Origin: Hyphomicrobiales bacterium
GTDB taxonomy: Bacteria; Pseudomonadota; Alphaproteobacteria; Rhizobiales; Devosiaceae
Reading direction: 5' to 3'
Assembly (NCBI GenBank): GCA_027487555.1
Contig: JAIYDI010000028.1
Span: forward strand, 1-64,000
DNA length: 64,000 nucleotides
Shown here piece after piece: positions 9,244 to 20,954 of this stretch (position 1 is the stretch's first letter; every line of letters starts with the position of its first letter). The notes below the pieces were generated by a model. That model saw nothing but the letters and a program-made list of their open reading frames with translations. It ran no database searches and had not been told where the DNA came from. The position numbers and the translations under genes are program-made.

Positions 9244-10137
9244 TCAGAACTGCCACTCGCGCGCCTTGCCGACGAGGAAATCGCGGAAGACGCCGACGCG
9301 CTTGGAGTTCTTCAGCGCGGGCGGATAGACGAAATAGGCCTCGTATGCCGGCAGTTCGATTCCCGGGAGCACGCGCAACAGCGAGGCCTCGTGCTCGGTG
9401 ACATAGTCCGGCAGCATGGCAATGCCGATGCCGGCGCGGCAGGCCTGCATCATGCCGATGATGGCATTGACGCGCATGGCGGCGCGGCGCGGCGCCGAAT
9501 CCGGCCGGCCGAGGCGCTCGAGATAGTTAATGTCGCCCAGATAGGACGGCACCGGCTCGCCGAACGAGATGATCCGGTGGTTGTCGAGTTCCTCGACCGT
9601 CTGCGGTTCGCCGCGCTGATCGAGATAGGTCCGTGATGCATAGAAATGGTTGTGCACCGTGAACAGCTTGCGCTGGATCATTTCGGACTGGTTCGGCCGG
9701 TGCAGGCGGATGGCGACATCGGCCTCGCGCATGGCGAGATCGAGCTCGGCATCGTTGAGTTTGATCTCCACCTGGATATCCGGATAGAGCATCAGGAACT
9801 CATAGACGCGCGAACTGAGCCAGGTGGAGCCGATGCCCACCGTGGTGGTGACGAGCAGGGGGCCGGTCGGCACCTCCTGGCTCTCGGACATCTGCGTCTC
9901 GACCTGCTGCAGTTCCCAATGCATGCGATGTGCGGTGCGGAACAACTGCTCGCCGACTTCAGTGAGGACAAGGCCGCGCGCGTGCCGGATGAACAGCTTC
10001 AGCGCCAGATCATCCTCGAGCGCCGAGATCTGCCGGCTGACCGCAGACTGGCTCATGTTGAGCCGTTCTGCGGCGTGGGTGAAGCTTCCGGATTCGGCAG
10101 CAGTGTGGAAGATGCGCAGCTTGTCCCAATCGAGCAT
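9244..10137 (-). CDS. LysR-family transcriptional regulator
   Basis: The 297-residue protein has the N-terminal winged helix of LysR regulators (WDKLRIFHTAAESGSFTHAA, then LNMSQSAVSRQISALEDDL, residues 4-62) and a periplasmic-binding-protein-like effector domain from about residue 90. Its ATG lies two bases after the trxB stop on the same strand (TAG-CG-ATG), so it is translated from the trxB transcript. A trxB-lysR pair of this kind is common in Hyphomicrobiales. A role in redox or stress control is an inference from position only. Confidence 0.93.
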   Translation of the reverse strand: MLDWDKLRIFHTAAESGSFTHAAERLNMSQSAVSRQISALEDDLALKLFIRHARGLVLTEVGEQLFRTAHRMHWELQQVETQMSESQEVPTGPLLVTTTVGIGSTWLSSRVYEFLMLYPDIQVEIKLNDAELDLAMREADVAIRLHRPNQSEMIQRKLFTVHNHFYASRTYLDQRGEPQTVEELDNHRIISFGEPVPSYLGDINYLERLGRPDSAPRRAAMRVNAIIGMMQACRAGIGIAMLPDYVTEHEASLLRVLPGIELPAYEAYFVYPPALKNSKRVGVFRDFLVGKAREWQF

Positions 10138-10139
10138 CG

Positions 10140-11090
10140 CTATTCCGCCGCCTCTGCCAATTGGTGGGCCGCTAGGAATTCCTCGGCATCGAGCGCCGCC
10201 ATGCAGCCCATCCCCGCGGCCGTGACGGCCTGCCGATAGACATCGTCGGTCACGTCGCCGGCAGCGAACACGCCGGGGATATTGGTTGCGGTGCCGCCCG
10301 GCACTGTCTTCAGGTAACCGCCGGGCTTCATGTCAAGCTTGCCGGCAAAGACCGAGGTCGCGGGCGCGTGCCCGATGGCGATGAACACGCCATCCACCGA
10401 CTTCTCGGTGACCTTCCCGGTGACTGTGTCTCGGATATGCACGCCCTTCACCGAGCGTGGCATGTCGGAGCCAAGCACCTCGGAGACCTCGGCGTTCCAG
10501 ATCACCTCGACCTTGGGGTTGCGGAACAGGCGCTCCTGCAGGATGCGCTCGGCGCGAAACTCGCCGCGGCGATGCACGACCGTGACTTTTGAGGCGAAAT
10601 TGGTCAGGAACAGCGCTTCCTCGACGGCGGTATTGCCGCCGCCGACCACGACCACTTCCTTGCCGCGATAAAAGAAGCCGTCGCAGGTAGCGCAGGCCGA
10701 GACGCCGAATCCCTGGAACTTCTGCTCGCTCTCGAGGCCGAGCCAGCGCGCCTGGGCGCCGGTCGCGATGATGACGCTATCGGCGGTATAGGTGGTGCCG
10801 CCATCGCCCTTCAGGACGAAGGGGCGACGGTCGAAATCCACCTCGGTGATGATGTCGCTGATCATCCGCGTGCCGACATGCTCGGCCTGCGCCCGCATCT
10901 GCTCCATCAGCCACGGGCCCTGGATGACATCGGCGAAACCTGGATAATTCTCGACATCGGTCGTGATGGTCAACTGACCGCCCGGCTGAAGGCCCGCGAT
11001 CATCACGGGTTCCAGCATGGCGCGCGCTGCATAGATCGCGGCCGTGTAGCCAGCAGGCCCAGACCCGACAATTACGACTTTCGCGTGCAC
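10140..11090 (-). CDS. trxB: Thioredoxin reductase (NADPH)
   Basis: TrxB passes electrons from NADPH through FAD to thioredoxin. The FAD-binding motif GSGPAGYTAAIYAAR is at the N-terminus, the redox-active pair is in ACATCDGFF (near residue 138), the NADPH-binding glycines are in VVGGGNTAVEEAL, and a second FAD motif ends the protein (GVFAAGDVTDD). The GTG at 11090, with GGGAGCG upstream, gives 316 residues, the usual size; a TTG ten codons upstream is possible but less likely. It is the first gene of a pair with lysR. Confidence 0.95.
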   Translation of the reverse strand: MHAKVVIVGSGPAGYTAAIYAARAMLEPVMIAGLQPGGQLTITTDVENYPGFADVIQGPWLMEQMRAQAEHVGTRMISDIITEVDFDRRPFVLKGDGGTTYTADSVIIATGAQARWLGLESEQKFQGFGVSACATCDGFFYRGKEVVVVGGGNTAVEEALFLTNFASKVTVVHRRGEFRAERILQERLFRNPKVEVIWNAEVSEVLGSDMPRSVKGVHIRDTVTGKVTEKSVDGVFIAIGHAPATSVFAGKLDMKPGGYLKTVPGGTATNIPGVFAAGDVTDDVYRQAVTAAGMGCMAALDAEEFLAAHQLAEAAE

Positions 11091-11244
11091 GTGACGCTCC
11101 CGGATTACGCATAAACTCAATGGGCAAAATAGGTGGAGAGCCCACAGCCTTTCAAGGCGGCCACTGCGATCGGCCGCTCATGAAGCGCGTGGACTCACCG
11201 AAAAGACACACTCCGTGGCAGGGAGCGGCGCGATTTCAGTGCAT

Positions 11245-11718
11245 TCAGACGAATTTCAGATCGAGAATTTCGTAGCTCTTGGCGCCCCCGGGCGCGGCGA
11301 CTTCAATCGAATCGCCCACTTCCTTGCCAATCAGTGCGCGCGCTATGGGAGAGGAAATAGAGATCCGGCCCTTGGACGCATCTGCCTCGGCATCGCCGAC
11401 GATGGTGTAGGATTTTTCGACCTCGGTATCCTCGTCAATGATTTTCACCGTCGCGCCGAACTTCACGGTGTCGCCGGCAAGCTTGGTGACATCGATGATG
11501 TCGGCCAAGGCAAGTAGCGTCTCGAGTTCCTTGATGCGGCCCTCGTTGAGGCTCTGCTGCTCCTTGGCAGCGGAATATTCCGCATTTTCGCTGAGGTCGC
11601 CATGGGCGCGCGCTTCCGAAATGGCGGCAATGATGGCAGGACGGTCCTCCGAGGTGCGACGGCGGAATTCTTCCGTCAGCGCCTTGTGTCCCTGGATTGT
11701 CATCGGGATCTTGTCCAT
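11245..11718 (-). CDS. greA: Transcription elongation factor GreA
   Basis: GreA inserts its coiled coil into the RNA polymerase secondary channel and stimulates cleavage of backtracked RNA. The conserved tip motif [20 protein letters not shown], with its acidic Asp/Glu pair, lies near residue 40, and the C-terminal FKBP-like domain has [13 protein letters not shown] sequence ([16 protein letters not shown]). The ATG at 11718 with GGAGA upstream gives the standard 157 residues. It stands alone between trxB and the cold-shock gene. Confidence 0.96.
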   Translation of the reverse strand: MDKIPMTIQGHKALTEEFRRRTSEDRPAIIAAISEARAHGDLSENAEYSAAKEQQSLNEGRIKELETLLALADIIDVTKLAGDTVKFGATVKIIDEDTEVEKSYTIVGDAEADASKGRISISSPIARALIGKEVGDSIEVAAPGGAKSYEILDLKFV

Positions 11719-11911
11719 GCCCGTCTCCATTCAAAAACCATCCCCGCCGTTCTAGTCGGCTCGTACCGGCACCGGACCTGCAGGGGAAACATTAGACTGG
11801 CAAATTGCCCGGGTGGACACACGAGGTCAACCCGGTGCCCGTCGACACCATGACGAGATATCGGCATATGGAGCCGAAAGGTCAAGCCATGGGCGAGGCC
11901 TGGCACCGCAC

Positions 11912-11944
11912 ATGAAAAAGGCGCCGCCCGCCCCGGTCAGCGCC
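11912..11944 (-). terminator. Intrinsic terminator after the cold-shock gene
   Basis: On the minus strand AAGGCGC and GCGCCTT flank a G/C-rich loop and run into TTTTTC, about 25 bases past the stop of the cold-shock gene. Confidence 0.75.
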
Positions 11945-11967
11945 TTCCGATGGCTTCAGGCTGCCGC

Positions 11968-12177
11968 TCAGGCGGGCTGCAGGTTGTCGGCAGCGTTCTT
12001 GCCCGTGCGCTTGTCCTTGACGATCTCGTACTGGACCTTCTGCCCTTCATCGAGCCCGTTCAGGCCGGAGCGCTGCACCGCCGAAATGTGCACGAACACA
12101 TCGGCCCCACCCTCGTCAGGCTGGATAAACCCATAGCCCTTCTGGCCGTTGAACCACTTCACAGTACCGGTAGCCAT
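11968..12177 (-). CDS. cspA: Cold-shock-domain protein (CspA family)
   Basis: This 69-residue single cold-shock domain binds single-stranded nucleic acid and acts as an RNA chaperone. RNP1 (KGYGFIQPD) and RNP2 (DVFVHISAV) are both intact, and the start [10 protein letters not shown] is typical. GAGAGGGAC precedes the ATG. The spaced untranslated region before it could hold the temperature-responsive leader common in this family, but I see no decisive structure. A terminator follows at 11912-11944. Confidence 0.96.
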   Translation of the reverse strand: MATGTVKWFNGQKGYGFIQPDEGGADVFVHISAVQRSGLNGLDEGQKVQYEIVKDKRTGKNAADNLQPA

Positions 12178-12621
12178 ATAAAGTCCCTCTCGCAGTCCCT
12201 GTTGGCGGCATCCACCCCATTGGTGCCGTCCGATCGTCGATATTGGGAAGACTAGTCATGAGGCAGGAAGCGTCATGTACGGATTGTCGGCCGCAATATT
12301 CAACCTGCAAGCCTTAGCCCAGATTTCACATTGCGGCAATATCTCGACCAAAAAACGCCAAATGCCCGGTGCGCAGGCTGCGCAACGGGTTGAAAAGGCA
12401 TCTGGCACTCAAATGGCCTGGGCGACCGACGGGAGGCGTGGGCGACCTGGGCGACGCTGGGCGAACGCCCAACGTGTGGGGGAATAGCGCCTTCGTCCGG
12501 CGATGGCAAGCCGGTCTGGTGGCTTCCGCACGCATGGGGCGCATGGGCCGGCTTTCGGCTGCCCGCAGGCTGCGATAGAGGGAGGGGAGGGCGCAGGTGG
12601 CGCCTGTTCCTGGGGCGATCG
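12178..12621. other. Gene-free stretch with a short GGGCGAC tandem repeat
   Basis: This 444-base gap between two divergent genes holds the leader and promoter of the cold-shock gene on one side. On the other, at 12419-12466, are four copies of TGGGCGA(C/A)(C/G) spaced irregularly (12419, 12439, 12448, 12458). Small frames here have no ribosome-binding site or protein-like composition. The repeat could be chance or a decayed element. Confidence 0.5.
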
Positions 12622-13533
12622 ATGCGCGTTCTCGACCTCTCGTCCGGCGATGTTGTGCTGGACCGCCGGCTTGGCTTTGCCGAGGCCATGGCCAAGGCGG
12701 GCGACTATGCAGCGGCGGCGGAGCTGATGGCCGAAACCCTGCTGGAGGCGCCGACCTGGGCTGCCGGCTGGATGCTGCTTGGCGACTGGCGGTGCGAAGC
12801 CGGCGATCTGGATGCGGCGGCTGAGGCATGGGGCCGCCTTGCGGTGCTCGATGCGGAAGGGATCTTCGGCGCGGGGCTGAAGCTCGCCTCGATCGGGCGA
12901 GCGGTGCCGGAGCCTGCCCCCGCCTATGTCGAGGCGCTGTTCGACGACTACGCGCCGCGCTTCGATGCGGCTCTGGTCCAGCGGCTCGGCTACGAGACAC
13001 CGCAGGCGCTGGCGGCCCTGATCCGTGTGGTTCGGCCGGGACCTCGGTTCGCGACGGTTCTCGACCTGGGTTGCGGCACCGGGCTGATGGGTGCCGAACT
13101 GCGCGCCCATGCCGGGCTGCTGGTGGGCGTCGACCTGTCGGAGGCCATGCTGGCCCTCGCGCGGAAAAAACAGATCTATGACCGGCTTGTGCGCGGCGAG
13201 CTGCTGGACTGGCTGGCGGGACTGGATGCGCTTGCCGGCCTCGTGACGGCAAGTGACGTACTCAACTATACGGGGGCGCTGCCGCCGATCCTGACGGCAG
13301 TCAAGGCGCGGCTCTCGCAAAGTGGACTCTTCGCCTTTTCGCTCGAAACGCATGACGGTGACGATGCGCTGCGGCTGGGGCCGAGCCTCAGGTTCTCGCA
13401 CCACCCGGACATGGCGGCCCTGGCGGCCGAAGCGGCGGGCTTCCGCGTGTTGGCCCGCCGGACGCATGTGCTGCGGAAAGACCGTGGCGAGCCGGTGGCT
13501 GGAGAACTCTTCGTGCTGGAGAACCCGGCCTGA
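12622..13533 (+). CDS. TPR-linked SAM-dependent methyltransferase (303 aa)
   Basis: The N-terminal 95 residues form helical, Ala-rich TPR-like repeats (AMAKAGDYAAAAELMAETL, GDLDAAAEAWGRLAVLD). The C-terminal part is a class I methyltransferase with SAM motif I VLDLGCGTGLMGAEL (near residue 150), acidic VGVDLSEAML after it and a later LVTASDVLNYTG. Proteins of this plan are annotated as TPR-containing methyltransferases of unknown substrate; the sequence between (LFDDYAPRFDAALVQRLGY) is conserved in that group. It starts ATGCGCGTTCTCGAC and is monocistronic. Confidence 0.88.
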   Translation: MRVLDLSSGDVVLDRRLGFAEAMAKAGDYAAAAELMAETLLEAPTWAAGWMLLGDWRCEAGDLDAAAEAWGRLAVLDAEGIFGAGLKLASIGRAVPEPAPAYVEALFDDYAPRFDAALVQRLGYETPQALAALIRVVRPGPRFATVLDLGCGTGLMGAELRAHAGLLVGVDLSEAMLALARKKQIYDRLVRGELLDWLAGLDALAGLVTASDVLNYTGALPPILTAVKARLSQSGLFAFSLETHDGDDALRLGPSLRFSHHPDMAALAAEAAGFRVLARRTHVLRKDRGEPVAGELFVLENPA

Positions 13534-13646
13534 TGCTGTCCGCGGGGCAAGAGCATCCGGGAAAAGCGCAACGGGTTTCCGCTTGGGAAGCGCGACAAAA
13601 CAATAGCATGGACCAATGGGACGTTTCAGGGAGAACGTGAACTGGC

Positions 13647-13988
13647 CTAGAGCCGCGCCGCCGCGATCTTTTCAAGGAGGCCGAGCGGTAACTCGGCACT
13701 ATGCGGCAGCTGCAGCGTATCCTTCCCGGCGCGGAAGGCGGCCACGAGCGGCTCAATGTCGCCGGCGTCGGGATAGATCGGGTAGATGCCGATATGGTGC
13801 TTCCATGCGCCGGCATAGAGGTAGCGCGGCCCGCGCGAGAATTTCAGGATGCCGTAGGAAATGCTGACGGCGACCCCGGGAGCGCCGTGCTCGACGGCGG
13901 CGATGATCGCCGCAAGCCGCTGCTGCACCGGCTCAGTCTGGCGTGCGAGATAGGCCGTCGGCGGCGTGGCAGGTTTTTCGGTGCTCAC
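13647..13988 (-). CDS. DUF1801-family protein (113 aa)
   Basis: The sequence has the DUF1801/YdhG pattern: an N-terminal helix (VQQRLAAIIAAVEHGAPG), a central SYGILKFSRGPRYLYAGAWKHHIGIYPIYP beta segment and a C-terminal GKDTLQLPHSAELPLGLLEKI. Members have a frataxin-like fold and unknown biochemical role. The GTG start at 13988 overlaps the stop of the DUF2087 gene (GTGA), so the two are translationally coupled. An upstream in-frame ATG would sit inside the neighbour and is less likely. Confidence 0.85.
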   Translation of the reverse strand: MSTEKPATPPTAYLARQTEPVQQRLAAIIAAVEHGAPGVAVSISYGILKFSRGPRYLYAGAWKHHIGIYPIYPDAGDIEPLVAAFRAGKDTLQLPHSAELPLGLLEKIAAARL

Positions 13989-14242
13989 GGCAGGCTGCCC
14001 GGCACCCAATAATGCCCCAGACGCGGATTGCGCTCGAGACGTCGGCTTTCGAACAGTTCCCGGCGGAGCAGGGCCCAGTCACCGAAGGTGTGATGCGCGT
14101 TGAGGATGTCGTTGACCTCGCGTTCTGCATAGACCCGGCCGGGCTCGAAAAATGCCGCGAGCCAGTCGAGCACCTCTTTCCGCTCCGCCGCCTTTGACGG
14201 CCATCGGGCGACCTTCCCCGCTTTGTCGAACAGCGCTGTCAT
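13985..14242 (-). CDS. DUF2087-family protein (85 aa)
   Basis: The small domain shows the DUF2087 signature: VARWPSKAAERKEVLDWLAAFFEPGRVYAEREVN (read in part), then LNAHHTFGDWALLRRELFE and a final RNPRLGHYWVPG. DUF2087 usually occurs alone or behind ArsR-type DNA-binding domains and may bind nucleic acid (family knowledge, not shown here). It is the first gene of a two-gene unit with the DUF1801 protein, which starts inside its stop codon. Confidence 0.88.
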   Translation of the reverse strand: MTALFDKAGKVARWPSKAAERKEVLDWLAAFFEPGRVYAEREVNDILNAHHTFGDWALLRRELFESRRLERNPRLGHYWVPGSLP

Positions 14243-14436
14243 TGGTCCAGCTTAACGCGGTCCCGTGCTGCAGTCACGTCCGATGCGCAGCGACGAAAGT
14301 GTAAGCACAATCGCTCAAACAATAACAATTGAAGCTGACTTTAATGCCGGAATTAGCGTCGCCTTGGCGCGTGGGGGCCAATCTGCGACTGCGACCCGAC
14401 AGGAACAGGAGTTTCCTCCGGCCGCACGAGGACAAG

Positions 14437-15588
14437 ATGATGAGCGGCCCCTCAAGCGATAGCTGGTTCGTCCGGCAGACAAGAGCCATGGCGCAGGCAG
14501 GAAGCCTGGGCCCGGTTCCGAACACGCGGGAGCGCGCCGCTCGCCCCCTCCTGCCGTTGGCATCAGCGCCCGCTGCCCCGGCGCCCATGCCCACAGCCGC
14601 AGCTCCGACGCCGGTTCCCGCAAGACCGGCCAAGGCGGAGCCCGCGGCACCGCCACCTGCTGCCACGAAGTCCGCCGCAAGACCCGTGGCGCAGGTGGCG
14701 CCCCCGCCTCCGGCCGCGACGCCTCCCGTCGCGCCGCCGGCGGCGGTGGCCCCAAAGGCCGTGGATCAGGCATTGCAGCGCGCGCAGGATGCGATGCTGC
14801 AATCGGGCGTGAAGCTCATGACGGATATTCTCGCCGTCGCACGCCCAGAAGTGTTCCAGAAGGCGACCAAAGTGCAGCGCTGGGCCCGCGCCATGGCGAA
14901 GCAGATGCAGGTCGAGCGCCTGATCGAACTCGACCTCGCCGCCTTGCTTTATCCGCTCGGCATCATCGCGCTTCCGGATGACCTGGCGGTGAAATATGCC
15001 GCTGATCTGCCGCTTGCCGATGACGAGGTGCAAAGGATCGAGGAAAGCGCGCTTGTCGCGTCGCGCCTGATCGCCGACCTGCCGCGACTCGAAGGTGTCG
15101 CCCGGGCAGTGTTCTATGCACGCAAGGGCTTCGACGGCTCGGGTTGGCCCAAGGATGGGCCATCAGGACTGGAGTTGCCGCAGAGCGCGCGCATCCTCAA
15201 GGTGTTGATCGACCTGGCCGATGCCGCGACCGGGGCGCAACGCACCCGTGCCGATGCGTTCAAGACGCTGATGCTGCACAAATCCCGCTACGACCCCGAC
15301 GTGCTGGCTGTGGCGCAGGTGGTGCTGATGTCGCATGCCGACGAGCCTACGACTGGCCGCGTCATGATCCGACCGGACCTGGCGCTGCCGGGCGACGTGC
15401 TGATGCACGACCTGACCGACCGGGACGGACATCTTCTGCTGTCCGCCGGTACGGTACTGACCGAACTCAGCGCCCGTCGTCTGATGTCGCTGATGCAGAC
15501 AGTGAAGCTGCCAAAGGAGATCAGCGTGGCCCGCAGCGGCAAGAAGAAGGCGGTGGAAACCGACTTGCCGCAGGAAGAGCTGTTCTAG
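14437..15588 (+). CDS. Degenerate HD-GYP-type protein (383 aa)
   Basis: After a Pro/Ala-rich linker (residues 40-108) comes a domain that aligns by eye with HD-GYP c-di-GMP phosphodiesterases: LDLAALLYPLGIIALPD, where the family has ALLHDIGKIGIPD, and YARKGFDGSGWP, where it has HHERWDGSGYP. A C-terminal domain typical of such proteins (PGDVLMHDLTDRDGHLLLSAG) follows. The metal-binding His-Asp (here Tyr-Pro, 172-173) and His-His are missing, so hydrolysis is unlikely; a ligand-sensing or scaffold role is an inference. The ATG at 14437 is preceded by GAGGACAAG. Confidence 0.8.
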   Translation: MMSGPSSDSWFVRQTRAMAQAGSLGPVPNTRERAARPLLPLASAPAAPAPMPTAAAPTPVPARPAKAEPAAPPPAATKSAARPVAQVAPPPPAATPPVAPPAAVAPKAVDQALQRAQDAMLQSGVKLMTDILAVARPEVFQKATKVQRWARAMAKQMQVERLIELDLAALLYPLGIIALPDDLAVKYAADLPLADDEVQRIEESALVASRLIADLPRLEGVARAVFYARKGFDGSGWPKDGPSGLELPQSARILKVLIDLADAATGAQRTRADAFKTLMLHKSRYDPDVLAVAQVVLMSHADEPTTGRVMIRPDLALPGDVLMHDLTDRDGHLLLSAGTVLTELSARRLMSLMQTVKLPKEISVARSGKKKAVETDLPQEELF

Positions 15589-15593
15589 GCCGG

Positions 15594-16373
15594 TCACTCC
15601 GCGTTGGCGTCGCGGAGGGCTGCCGCCACCGTCTCTTCCGGGTCGGTGATGAAATCCTGGTAGAGACGGAAATGGTCGGTCTCGCGCAGGCCGACCGGCT
15701 GAAGCCCGCGACGGCCGATTTCGAGCAAGCTAGCGCCCGGCACCGCCATCAGGATCGGCGAATGCGTCGCCATGATCACCTGGGAAACGGCCGTCCGCTG
15801 GATATCGGCGAGGATGGCGAGGAGCTGCAGCTGCCGGCGCGGCGACAGCGCGCTTTCCGGCTCGTCCAGGAAGTAGATGCCCTGCCGGCTCATGCGCTCG
15901 CGGAAGAAGCGCCCAAAGCCCTCGCCATGGGAATGCGACAGGAAATCTGGCGGGGGCCGGAAAGCGTCCAGCGCCGCCTCGTCGAGATAGCGTGCGACGG
16001 GAAAAAACGATTCCGCCTTAAAGAACCAGCCGGATGTGACCTTCGGCAGCCACGACGCCTTGAAGGCATCGGCAAGCGGTCCGCCATTGCGGTCGATGGC
16101 GCGCGAATGGTCAACGGGCCGGTACCCTTTGCCGCCGCCGGCTTCGTCATAGCCGCAATAGGCGGCGATGGCTTCGACCAGCGTGGATTTGCCCGAGCCG
16201 TTTTCGCCCATGATGATCGTGACGGGCTGCGTGAAGCTGAGCTCGAAATCGTGGCGCGCCAGCCATGGCAGGTTGAACGGATATTCGTCGCGCCAGACCA
16301 TGTCCTCGCGCATCCAGAGGCGCTTGAGGAACGGCGCGGGCAGGCGGATCTTGTTACCGAAACGCGGGGGCAA
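15594..16373 (-). CDS. AAA/ABC-type ATPase of unknown role (259 aa)
   Basis: The protein has Walker A GENGSGKST (56-64), an ABC-like signature ALSPRRQ, Walker B GIYFLDEPE and a switch His in ATHSP. It is of the soluble AAA_21/SbcC-like kind that predicts ATP-dependent conformational change, not transport. No membrane partner is present. Its stop at 15594 lies six bases past the convergent stop at 15588. It lies 36 bases downstream of the nucleotidyltransferase gene on the same strand, and the two may form a unit. Confidence 0.85.
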   Translation of the reverse strand: MPPRFGNKIRLPAPFLKRLWMREDMVWRDEYPFNLPWLARHDFELSFTQPVTIIMGENGSGKSTLVEAIAAYCGYDEAGGGKGYRPVDHSRAIDRNGGPLADAFKASWLPKVTSGWFFKAESFFPVARYLDEAALDAFRPPPDFLSHSHGEGFGRFFRERMSRQGIYFLDEPESALSPRRQLQLLAILADIQRTAVSQVIMATHSPILMAVPGASLLEIGRRGLQPVGLRETDHFRLYQDFITDPEETVAAALRDANAE

Positions 16374-16409
16374 TTGGCGTCTTCAAATGACTGTCGGAAT
16401 CGCTCTTGG

Positions 16410-17216
16410 TCAGAATGCGACGATGGTGCCTTCAGGCATAGAGGCAACAAGGCGCTTGCGGGTGGCAGCTTCGAAGGCCTCGGGCCATTCCAGCCCGAGA
16501 CTGTCGTGCAAAGCCCGGGCGCGCGGCAGGAAGGCGCGAGCGATGGCGAAATTCGTGGCGATGGCGGAGCGTGCGGTCCGCGCGGGAAGCGGAATGCCGT
16601 CGAGGACCGCCATGCGGGCCGGATCAAGCACGCGGCTGAGATGCAGGATGCCGCCGGGATCGGGCAGGTTGACCTCCATGGTCAGGAGATCGACCAGCAT
16701 GCGGCGCAGCAGGTAGCAGCCGTCGCTGGCGATGGTTTCGACCTCGCCGCGGCCGAGCCCGACATGCAGCAACCCGAGGACGCGAAGGAACTCGCGCGTG
16801 AGGCGCTCGATGCGGGCCGGATCCACCGGGCGCGCCTCGAGCCGCGGGGGCAGGGCGGCGTAGAGATTGTCGCGATCGATCAGCGGCTTGAGTCCATCCT
16901 GCGTGCGGCCGCGCAGTGGATCGGCGGGCGGCACCGAGAGATCAGCGCGCAGCCAGCTTTCGGTGATGATGCAATGCACCGGCTGGAAGGGCGGCTGGTG
17001 GGCATGGACGATGGGCTCGAACGCCGCAACGTGCAGTCTCCAGTCCGCGACCAGCGCCGCATGATCCGCCGGATCGGCGACGAGCAGCAGGTCGACATCG
17101 CTGAAATCATCGGCCGTACCGCGCCCGAAGCTGCCGGAGAGGAACAGCGCCTTGACCCTGATGTCATCGGCGAAAGCGTGCTGCATATGGGTGATGAAAT
17201 CGCGCTGCCAGCTCAT
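16410..17216 (-). CDS. Nucleotidyltransferase-domain protein (268 aa)
   Basis: The N-terminus holds the polymerase-beta-type nucleotidyltransferase motif: LSGSFGRGTADDFSDVDLLLV, read in two parts as GSFGRG (28-33) and DVDLLLV (40-46). Both catalytic aspartates are present. The C-terminal 150 residues are helical. This resembles aminoglycoside adenylyltransferase-like and antitoxin-type enzymes, but no resistance role is shown. The start at 17216 is chosen because the domain begins there; the upstream 33 codons look non-protein-like. The ATPase gene follows in the same direction. Confidence 0.85.
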   Translation of the reverse strand: MSWQRDFITHMQHAFADDIRVKALFLSGSFGRGTADDFSDVDLLLVADPADHAALVADWRLHVAAFEPIVHAHQPPFQPVHCIITESWLRADLSVPPADPLRGRTQDGLKPLIDRDNLYAALPPRLEARPVDPARIERLTREFLRVLGLLHVGLGRGEVETIASDGCYLLRRMLVDLLTMEVNLPDPGGILHLSRVLDPARMAVLDGIPLPARTARSAIATNFAIARAFLPRARALHDSLGLEWPEAFEAATRKRLVASMPEGTIVAF

Positions 17217-17308
17217 GTTCGAAAATCCATGCTGTGCCAAATTGTCGCAGAATTGAATAGAGCGGGGGCACCTGCTCGGCAATCGCGACCTTGGTTGCAG
17301 ATAGGTCA

Positions 17309-17343
17309 AAAGCAAAACCCCACCGGATGGCTCCGATGGGGTT
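17309..17343 (-). terminator. Intrinsic terminator of carB
   Basis: On the minus strand AACCCCATCGGAGCCATCCG continues into GTGGGGTT, forming a stem with one mismatch (17343-17316) that leads into TTTTGCTTTTGA, about 90 bases past the carB stop. Confidence 0.75.
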
Positions 17344-17432
17344 CTGAATACTAGAATATTAGTTTCTACCAGGCGATATTGTTTGGTCGCGCTTCCAAAG
17401 CTGAAAAGTCCTGCAACCTTTCCTGGAAGCGC

Positions 17433-20753
<3,321 letters not shown>

Positions 20754-20901
20754 GGTCTGGCTCTCTCGTCGTGGCGCGCGAAAAGACGCGACTGGCGCGG
20801 GCTCTTGCGGCGGAGTGTGGGCTAGGCGGGTCCTCTAGCCGAAGGCTCGGACAAAGGGAAGCCCGCGCGGGAAGATTGCGCCCTCGGGGACAGGCGCAAA
20901 G

Positions 20902-20929
20902 AAAAGGGGCGGCCGTGGGCCGCCCCTCC
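20902..20929 (-). terminator. Intrinsic terminator of the terC-like gene
   Basis: On the minus strand GGGGCGGCC/GGCCGCCCC (20926-20906) with a 3-base loop is followed by TTTTCTTTG, about 30 bases beyond the stop at 20955. Confidence 0.85.
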
Positions 20930-20954
20930 GATGACTGGCAGATGCGCGTGCGCC

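Noticed and set aside
15144..17354. A 736-codon plus-strand frame across the ATPase and nucleotidyltransferase genes
   Set aside because: Both minus-strand genes carry intact catalytic motifs, while this frame shows only Arg/Gln-rich noise.
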